Of a stretch of 64,000 bases of DNA, positions 58,219 through 64,000 are shown in pieces. Position 1 is the first letter of the stretch. The number at the start of each line of letters is the position of its first letter. The stretch lies in assembly GCF_009932335.1 (NCBI RefSeq), contig NZ_BLJF01000001.1, forward strand, positions 4,032,501 to 4,096,500, given 5' to 3'. The position numbers were made by a program, and so were the translations under genes. This stretch comes from Pseudomonas asiatica (GTDB lineage: Bacteria; Pseudomonadota; Gammaproteobacteria; Pseudomonadales; Pseudomonadaceae). Below the pieces are notes generated by a model. The model was given only the letters and a program-made list of their open reading frames with translations. It had not been told where the DNA came from and did not search any database.

Positions 58219-59670
58219 TCACACTTTCTTCACAGGCTGCTCGTCAAACGCCTGCCAGCCACCACCCAGGGCCTTGTACAGCCCCACCAGCGCCTGCGAC
58301 ACCGCCGCAGAACTGTCGATCCACTGCTCCTCGCTGGCCAGCAAAGCCCCCTGCACCGTCAGTACATTGAGAAAGTCCACCGCCCCTTCCACATACTGGC
58401 GCTGGGCAGTTTCCAGGGCGATGCGGTTCTGCCGCACCGCCTCGGCCAAGTGGTCGCGGCGCAGCTGGCTGGCGTTGTACAGGCGCAGCACATCGTCGAT
58501 TTCATGCCAGGCACCCAGCACCACCTTGCGGTAGTTCAGCGCCGCTTCCTGCTGCTGCGCCTCGCGCAGCTCCAAGGTGCCCTTGAGCCGGCCACCCTCG
58601 AAGATCGGCAGCGACAGCTGCGGCCCGAAGGCGAAGCGGCGTGAATCCCAGGCGCCGAAATCGGACAGCTGCATGGCCTGGAACCCGACACTGCCCGACA
58701 GCCGGATGCTGGGGTAGAAGTCGGCCTTGGCCACGCCAATGCTGGCGGTGGCAGCATGCAAACGAGCCTCGGCCTGGCGAATGTCCGGGCGGCGTTCGGC
58801 CAGTTCGGACGGCAAGCCAATGGCGAACTTCTGCTGTGGCGCAGGCAGTTCGCCGCCCTGCAGCAACTCGGCCTGCAGGCTGCGCGGTGGTTCGGCGGCA
58901 AGCAGGCTGAGGGCGTTGATCAGGTCGTCGCGCCGCGCTTCCAGACTAGGCAGGCGTGACTCGATAGAGGCGACCTGGGCACTGGCCTGAGCCACGTCCA
59001 GGCGCGTGGCGACACCTTCGGCCTGGCGGTTTTCGGACAATTTCAGGCTGTGCTGGGCGACCTTGAGGTTGTCGCGGGTCACATCGATGGTGTGCTGCAC
59101 AGCGCGCAACTGGATATAGTTGCCGGCGGTTTCCGAAAGCAATGCCAACAGCACGCCGCGGCGGTCGTTCTCGGCCACTTCGACCGTGGCATCGGCTGCC
59201 TCGACCTGGCGCCGCACACGGCCCCACAGGTCCAGCTCCCAGCCGGCCACAAGGTCACCCTGCCAGAGGTTGAAGGCTTCCTTGCCCGCCTTGCCGGACG
59301 GGTCACTCAGGCCTTCGGCACTATTGCGCGAGCGGCTGTAGCCGGCGTTCACGTCCACTGACGGTACTTCGTCGGCAGCCACGGTGCTGCGCAGGGCGCG
59401 GCTTTGCAGCAGGCGGGCGCTGGCCATCTGCAGGTCGAGGTTGCGCTCGGCAACGCGTTGGATCAAAGCACTCAGGCGGGCGTCGTGGAAGCTCTCCCAC
59501 CAGCGCAGTTCCAGCGGTTCGGCCTGGGGCTGGCTGGCCGCCGCCTCGCCTTGCAGCGGCGCCCACTGTTGCGGGGCCTGGCTGTCAGGGCGCTGGAAGT
59601 CAGGGCCCAAGGTGCAGCCGGCCATCAATACGGCCAGCAGCAACGGGCTCAAGCGTAACGCCGCTTTCAT
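58219..59670 (-). CDS. Outer-membrane efflux lipoprotein (NodT/OprM-type)
   Basis: 483-aa channel protein of the RND/MFS-associated outer-membrane factor family. It has a lipobox LMAGC at about residue 19, CTLGPDFQRPD start, and two repeats of the outer-membrane-efflux fold (for example PSIRLSGSVGFQAMQLSDFGAWDSRRFAFGPQLSLPIFEGG). It completes a tripartite pump with the adjacent HlyD and MFS proteins. Its start overlaps the stop of the upstream gene by 4 nt (ATGA). Confidence 0.92.
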   Translation of the reverse strand: MKAALRLSPLLLAVLMAGCTLGPDFQRPDSQAPQQWAPLQGEAAASQPQAEPLELRWWESFHDARLSALIQRVAERNLDLQMASARLLQSRALRSTVAADEVPSVDVNAGYSRSRNSAEGLSDPSGKAGKEAFNLWQGDLVAGWELDLWGRVRRQVEAADATVEVAENDRRGVLLALLSETAGNYIQLRAVQHTIDVTRDNLKVAQHSLKLSENRQAEGVATRLDVAQASAQVASIESRLPSLEARRDDLINALSLLAAEPPRSLQAELLQGGELPAPQQKFAIGLPSELAERRPDIRQAEARLHAATASIGVAKADFYPSIRLSGSVGFQAMQLSDFGAWDSRRFAFGPQLSLPIFEGGRLKGTLELREAQQQEAALNYRKVVLGAWHEIDDVLRLYNASQLRRDHLAEAVRQNRIALETAQRQYVEGAVDFLNVLTVQGALLASEEQWIDSSAAVSQALVGLYKALGGGWQAFDEQPVKKV

Positions 59671-60728
59671 CGTGCACTTACCTCTTTGCCGTCCAGCTTG
59701 TCACCACGGGTGTCGATGGTCGCTTCCACCGACATGCCCACGCGCAGGCGGGCAAGCAGCGGCTGGCCGTCATCGAAAACGATCTTCACCGGGATGCGCT
59801 GCACCACCTTGGTGAAGTTGCCGGTAGCGTTGTCCGGCTTGACCGCGGCGAAGGTCACGCCGGTGGCCGGGGCGATGCTTTCCACATGGCCTTGCAGCTT
59901 CTCACCGGCAAAGGTGTCGACGCTGATGCTCACGGCCTGGCCAGGCTGTACGTGGGTCAGCTGGGTTTCCTGGAAGTTTCCGACCACGTAGGCCTGCTGC
60001 AACGGCACCACCGACAGCAGGCGGGCGCCCGGGTTGACGTAGGCACCGACACGCAAGGCACGCTCGCCGACCATGCCGTCCACCGGTGCGGTGATGCGGG
60101 TGTAGGACAGATCGAGCTGGGCCTTTTCCAGCCCTGCCTCGGCCCGCTTCAGCTGGCCGTCGGCACTGGCCACCTGGGCGGTAAGGATATCCACCTGCTT
60201 GCGCGCCGCGACCAGTGCCGCCTGGGCATTGGCCAGGCGTGCGCGGGCCTGGTCGACCCCACTGCGTGCCTGCTGGGCGTTCTGCACGGTGCCGGCACCT
60301 TGCTCGGCCAGGCGGCTGTAGCGGTTGACCTCATGGTCGGCGAACGCAGCTTCGGCCTGGGCCGCTTTCACTGCAGCCTCAGCCTGGGCAATCAGCGACG
60401 CCTGGCGCTCGAGCGTGGCACGGGCATCGGCGCTTTGCGCCTGGGCCACCAGCAACTGCGCCTGCGCGGCATCCAGCGCGGCCTGGTAGTCACGGGCATC
60501 GATGGTAGCCAGCAACTGGCCAGCCTTGACCTGCTGGTTGTCCTCCACCAGCACTTCCTTGATGAAACCGGCGATCTTGGGCGCGACCACGGTGTAGTCG
60601 GCGACAACATACGCGTCATTGGTGCTCTGGCGGTGGTCGCTGCCGAACATCCACGGGCCGACGATGGCAGCCAGGACGGCCACGGCAAGCACCGAGCCGA
60701 TGAACAGGGTTTTGCGGTTGTTGGTCAT
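59667..60728 (-). CDS. emrA: HlyD/EmrA-family membrane fusion protein
   Basis: 353-aa periplasmic adaptor with one N-terminal helix (LFIGSVLAVAVLAAIVGPWMFG), a biotinyl-lipoyl-like barrel split by a long alpha-helical hairpin (about residues 95-200, Ala/Gln-rich), and the C-terminal VRVGMSVEATIDT. It links the MFS permease to the outer-membrane lipoprotein. Middle gene of the three-gene efflux operon. Confidence 0.92.
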   Translation of the reverse strand: MTNNRKTLFIGSVLAVAVLAAIVGPWMFGSDHRQSTNDAYVVADYTVVAPKIAGFIKEVLVEDNQQVKAGQLLATIDARDYQAALDAAQAQLLVAQAQSADARATLERQASLIAQAEAAVKAAQAEAAFADHEVNRYSRLAEQGAGTVQNAQQARSGVDQARARLANAQAALVAARKQVDILTAQVASADGQLKRAEAGLEKAQLDLSYTRITAPVDGMVGERALRVGAYVNPGARLLSVVPLQQAYVVGNFQETQLTHVQPGQAVSISVDTFAGEKLQGHVESIAPATGVTFAAVKPDNATGNFTKVVQRIPVKIVFDDGQPLLARLRVGMSVEATIDTRGDKLDGKEVSAR

Positions 60729-60756
60729 TTAAGTGGTTCTCGAATTCATCCAGGGT

Positions 60757-62298
60757 TCAGGCCACCGCGCGCGGCGGATAGACCCGGGTAGGCACGAAAG
60801 GAATCAGGCAGATCAGGGCCACGGCAATGCAGGCCATGACCAGGTAGAGGTCGGCCGAGGTCAGCACCAGCGCCTGGTCGTGGATGCGCCTGGCCAGGCC
60901 GGCTGCGTTACCGTCGACCAGCGGGGCGTTGCCCAGGCTGTCCACCAGGTGGTTGGAATGGAAGTGCCGGCGCAGGGTGCCAAGGGCGTCCAGCAGGCCA
61001 CCGGCGATCACCGCGGCCAGGCCCTTGACGGTGTTGAACCAGCTGGAGGCGAACGGGCCTTCCTGCGGGGTCATGCCGTTGGTGGACAGCATCAGCAGCG
61101 GCAGCACTGCCATTGGCTGGCCGAACACCTGCAGCAGGTAGAACGGGTAGAAATCGCCACGGATCCACTCGCTGGTCAGCAGGCTGCTGCCGGCACAGGA
61201 CACAGCCAGCATCGCCAGGCCTATCCCCAGCACCCAGCGGCAGTCCACTGCGCGGATATTGCACAGCGCCGCCGTCAACGGCAGGGCCACCAGCTGCGGC
61301 ATGGCCACCAGCATCATCAGCGGGCTGGTCTGCGCCGGGCGGTAGCCCTGAATCTGCGCCAGATAGGCCGACGGAATGCTGCCCACGCCCGAGAGCACGA
61401 TCAGCACACCGGCCAGGGTCACCAGAGCGAAACTCAGGTTGCGCCGCGACAGCATGCGCAACTGGAAGAATGGCAACGGCTCGGACCATTCGTTGTACAT
61501 GAACAGCACCAGCAACAGCAGGCCACCGCCGAGCAGCCAGCAGATCAGCGGGGAATCGAACCAGCCCCAGCGGTCACCCAGCGACAGGCCCAGTACGATG
61601 CAGCTGATGGCGGGCAGGCCGAGCAGCACGCCGCGCCAGTCGAACTGCTTGAAGCGCTCCAGGCGCAGCGGGTCCTGCGGCAGGCCCCAACCGACGCAGA
61701 ACATGGCCAGCGCCGAGGGCAGGATGATCTGCCAGAACGCCCACTGCCAACCGACGTATTCGGTCCACAGCCCTGCCAGCGGTGTGCCGAGGTTGGGGCC
61801 GAAGGTGGCGGTGAGGGCATAGCAGGCCAGGCCATAGACCTTGATGCCCGGAGGCAGGAAGCGCAGGGCCACGCTCATCAACATCGGCGGCAAGGCGCCA
61901 GAGGCGAAGCCCTGGAGCACACGCAGCAGCATCAGGCTGTGCAGGTTGGGGGCGAACGGTTGCAGCAGGCCGAGCACGGCGAACAGGCCGATGGCGCTCA
62001 TGGTGAAGCGCCGCAGCGAGAACGTGGTGGCCAGCCATGGCGCGAAGGCCATGGCCGAAACCGAGGCGGCGCTGTAGGCCGCCAGCAGCCAGGCGCCTTC
62101 GTCGGCACCGATGCCCATGGCCCCACGGATATCGGCCAGGGAGATTTTGGTTACCGACTCGTTGAGGCCCGCGCACAACACGGCCAGCAGCACACCGAAC
62201 AGCCCGACCACTACCTGCAGGCCGAACGCAGTCTGCGCAGGCGCGGCCGGCGCGGGGGCGGCGGCAATCGCGGCAGACGGGGCGGACAGGGAACTCAT
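60757..62298 (-). CDS. emrB: DHA2-family (EmrB-type) multidrug MFS permease
   Basis: 513-aa drug:proton antiporter of the 14-helix DHA2 family. A Pro/Ala-rich cytosolic N-terminus precedes FGLQVVVGLFGVLLAVLCAGLNESVTKISLADIRG, then ADEGAWLLAAYSAASVSAMAFAPWLATTFSLRR (motif A region) and a motif C-like segment near TFGPNLGTPLAGLWTEY. Start at 62298 (MSSLSAPSAAIAA) is chosen over 62337. It is the first gene of the emrB-emrA-outer-membrane-factor operon, 227 nt downstream of the LysR gene on the same strand. Confidence 0.92.
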   Translation of the reverse strand: MSSLSAPSAAIAAAPAPAAPAQTAFGLQVVVGLFGVLLAVLCAGLNESVTKISLADIRGAMGIGADEGAWLLAAYSAASVSAMAFAPWLATTFSLRRFTMSAIGLFAVLGLLQPFAPNLHSLMLLRVLQGFASGALPPMLMSVALRFLPPGIKVYGLACYALTATFGPNLGTPLAGLWTEYVGWQWAFWQIILPSALAMFCVGWGLPQDPLRLERFKQFDWRGVLLGLPAISCIVLGLSLGDRWGWFDSPLICWLLGGGLLLLVLFMYNEWSEPLPFFQLRMLSRRNLSFALVTLAGVLIVLSGVGSIPSAYLAQIQGYRPAQTSPLMMLVAMPQLVALPLTAALCNIRAVDCRWVLGIGLAMLAVSCAGSSLLTSEWIRGDFYPFYLLQVFGQPMAVLPLLMLSTNGMTPQEGPFASSWFNTVKGLAAVIAGGLLDALGTLRRHFHSNHLVDSLGNAPLVDGNAAGLARRIHDQALVLTSADLYLVMACIAVALICLIPFVPTRVYPPRAVA

Positions 62299-62414
62299 GG
62301 GCAGACATCTCCAGCAACAAATTTGCGACTGGAGCAAGTCTAAGAAGGTCGAATGCTGACGAAAACTGACTTATCGGTAGGTTTATGTTGCGCTGGACGC
62401 AATCCGCCTTTTGC

Positions 62415-62522
62415 AGGTCTGGCCCTATCGCCGGCAAGCCAGCTCCCACAGGTACTGCGTAGTTTTCGAGATATGCAACGATCCTGTGGGAGCTGGCTTG
62501 CCGGCGATGAGGCCCTCATAGG
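62415..62522. repeat. REP pair, CGCCGGCAAGCCAGCTCCC class
   Basis: Inverted CTATCGCCGGCAAGCCAGCTCCCACAGG copies between the LysR-type gene and emrB. Confidence 0.9.
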
Positions 62523-62525
62523 CAA

Positions 62526-63434
62526 TCAAGGGTCAACGCTGCAACAGGCCTTCAGGGTCTGCCGCAACCACCGATGTGCCGGGTCATTGTGAAACCGTGG
62601 GTGCCATGCCTGCAGCACGGTCACTCGCTCCAGCGGCACCGGGATCTCGAACGAGCGCAGCGGCAGCCCGAGCTTGTGCACGCTGTTGAGGATGTTGGCC
62701 GGCATCGGCAGGATCAGGTCGGAATCCGGCAGCGAGAAAAGCGCCGAGTGAAAACTCGGGGTAATCAGCGCCACCCGCCGCTGCACCTTGAAGTTGGCCA
62801 GCTCCACATCGATCGGCCCATTGGCCCGTCCACGGCGGGACACGCTGATCTGTGGATAACTGGCAAAACTGTGCGCCGTGATCGGCTGCTCGAAGATCGG
62901 GTGGTCGCGCCGCGCCAGGCCCACATAGTAGGTCTGGAACAGGCTCTGTACCTTGATCTCCGGCCCCAGGTCCACGGTCGAGCTGATGATCAGGTCGGTA
63001 CGCCCGTCGCGCAGCACGCTGTCGTCATCGCCGCCGGGGCTTTCCGGCACGAAGCGCAGCACCGTGCGCGGTGCCTGCTCGTGCATGCGCCGCAGCAACT
63101 GGGCACCGTACAGGGCGATGAACAGGTCGTTGGTGCGGATGTTGAAGGCCCGGTCAAGCTTGGGCAGGTCGACCTCGTCGCCACTGCGGAACACCTCGCC
63201 GGCCTGCTCCACCAACGCCGCCACCTGCTCGCGCAGGGCCAGCGCCCGCGGCGTCGGCACCAGGCCACGGCCGGCGCGCACCAGGATCGGGTCACCCAAT
63301 GCATCGCGGATACGCCCCAGGGTCCGGCTCATCGCCGCCGGGCTGAGGTTCATGCGCTGCGCCGCGCCGACCACGCTGCCTTCGTCGAGCAGGGCATCGA
63401 GGGCGACGAGCAGGTTCATGTCCGGGAGTTGCAT
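62526..63434 (-). CDS. LysR-family transcriptional regulator
   Basis: 302-aa LTTR with an N-terminal winged HTH (MNLLVALDALLDEGSVVGAAQRMNLSPAAMSRTLGRIRDALGDPILVRAG) and a type-2 periplasmic-binding-like effector domain (about 90-300) of the NodD/LeuO-like subgroup. Its place directly upstream of the efflux operon, on the same strand, suggests it may control that operon. No operator is evident and the effector is unknown. Confidence 0.9.
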   Translation of the reverse strand: MQLPDMNLLVALDALLDEGSVVGAAQRMNLSPAAMSRTLGRIRDALGDPILVRAGRGLVPTPRALALREQVAALVEQAGEVFRSGDEVDLPKLDRAFNIRTNDLFIALYGAQLLRRMHEQAPRTVLRFVPESPGGDDDSVLRDGRTDLIISSTVDLGPEIKVQSLFQTYYVGLARRDHPIFEQPITAHSFASYPQISVSRRGRANGPIDVELANFKVQRRVALITPSFHSALFSLPDSDLILPMPANILNSVHKLGLPLRSFEIPVPLERVTVLQAWHPRFHNDPAHRWLRQTLKACCSVDP

Positions 63435-63559
63435 GGCCGTTTTCCGTTACAGCTGTGGGAGATGGCGATGGTAGCAGGTTGCTGGATTGCACCAGACGCA
63501 ATGCGCTCGTGCGTGGTGGGGCATTTATTTTGGACGGTGATTGGGTCATAAGATTTGCA

Positions 63560-63673
63560 GTGCCTGTACTGGCCCTATCGCCGGCAAGCCAGCTCCCACG
63601 GGGTCAACACAGCCCTTGGGCAATGCGGAGTACCTGTGGGAGCCGGCTTGCCGGCGATAGGGCCGGTACAGGC
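63560..63673. repeat. REP pair, CGCCGGCAAGCCAGCTCCC class
   Basis: Inverted TGCCTGTACTGGCCCTATCGCCGGC type copies between the LysR gene and the partial universal-stress-like gene; right arm ends about 63673. Confidence 0.88.
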
Positions 63674-63706
63674 AAATGATTAGCCAGCCTGAAACAAGGA
63701 TTCCGC

Positions 63707-64000
63707 ATGCCCAGCCCCGTCCTGATCGCCATCGACGCCTCCCCTGCATCCACTGCCCTGCTCACCCTCGCCCGCCACTACTGCCGCCCCGGCGAACACG
63801 AACTGCATGTGCTGCTGGCCATCGACTCTACCTTCGCCGTCCACGACCAACCCGCGCCTTACACCACAGAAGAACTGGAAGAATACCCCGCCGCCTGCAA
63901 AGAGCAGCACCAGGCCGACCAGGCCGTGGCCGAGGCGGTGCGCGAGTTGCAGCAAGCCGGCTTCGCCAGCCAGGGCTGCATGGTGGCCGGGCATCCGGTC
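63707..64000 (+). CDS. Universal-stress-protein-like gene, 5' part only
   Basis: An open frame from ATG 63707 runs to the end of the window (98 codons without a stop). The N-terminus MPSPVLIAIDASPASTALLTLA and HELHVLLAIDSTF match the first strand-helix of UspA-fold proteins (nucleotide-binding stress proteins). The central part AVAEAVRELQQAGFASQGCMVAGHP also fits. AAGGA about 10 nt upstream is a possible ribosome-binding site. The remainder, including the Gly-rich ATP-binding motif, is outside the window, so the assignment is tentative. Confidence 0.65.
   Translation, partial: MPSPVLIAIDASPASTALLTLARHYCRPGEHELHVLLAIDSTFAVHDQPAPYTTEELEEYPAACKEQHQADQAVAEAVRELQQAGFASQGCMVAGHPV

Noticed and set aside
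60733..62343. Plus-strand open frame (about 536 codons) opposite emrB
   Set aside because: Gln/His/Arg-rich shadow; the MFS permease on the minus strand has clear membrane helices and family motifs.

Overview
The window is a stretch of chromosome from a fluorescent Pseudomonas, most likely of the P. putida group. The evidence is high G+C coding with strong third-position bias, a complete twelve-gene alginate operon (algD to algA), a methionine gamma-lyase close to the characterised P. putida enzyme, and dense P. putida-type paired REP sequences. No tRNA, 5S/16S/23S rRNA, CRISPR array or complete insertion sequence was seen.

Layout. 1-28 is the 5' end of rnpB (RNase P RNA, minus strand). 96-4983 is rsmI (minus), then lpoA-yraN-gmhA/diaA-dolP-like and a small YgdI/YgdR lipoprotein (plus). 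5001-9971 is a minus-strand block read as rplM-rpsI, petABC (cytochrome bc1) and sspAB. 10157-12428 holds a Tas-like aldo/keto reductase and a GlxA-type AraC regulator. 12548-16389 holds zapE, trpS, an alpha/beta hydrolase and zapG. 16552-21152 looks like an accessory insert: mdeA/mdeR (methionine gamma-lyase and its Lrp-type regulator), an S-type pyocin with an E-colicin-type HNH DNase, its immunity gene, and a gene remnant. 21199-26434 is cysNC-cysD, a Nif3-like gene and algW. 26556-30713 is the aapJQMP amino-acid ABC transporter. 31045-38575 is estB, rhlB, moaCDE, a PIN-PhoH gene, a degenerate polysaccharide deacetylase and yaaA. 38576-55728 is the alginate locus with a long regulatory region. 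55791-64000 holds a small membrane protein, two short-chain dehydrogenases, a tripartite EmrAB/OprM-type efflux operon, a LysR regulator and the start of a universal-stress-like gene.

How the parts relate. AlgW (25274-26434) belongs to the family of periplasmic proteases that cleave the anti-sigma factor MucA and release AlgU. A good AlgU-type promoter lies about 0.47 kb upstream of algD. The same window therefore holds a signal protease and the main target of its pathway. The pyocin and immunity genes overlap by 4 bp, as expected for a toxin and its antidote. The mdeA/mdeR pair is divergent, as expected for an Lrp-type activator and its target.

The most unusual observations are these. (i) A REP pair sits inside the 5' coding end of algK, adding exactly 32 in-frame codons ahead of the lipoprotein signal. 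(ii) A mobile-looking bacteriocin/methionine-lyase insert lies between zapG and cysNC. (iii) A NodB-type deacetylase has lost two of three metal ligands. (iv) Seventeen REP pairs or palindromes fall into four sequence classes, including an exact 82-bp palindrome. I found no convincing wholly new multi-gene system; most of the window is ordinary core genome.
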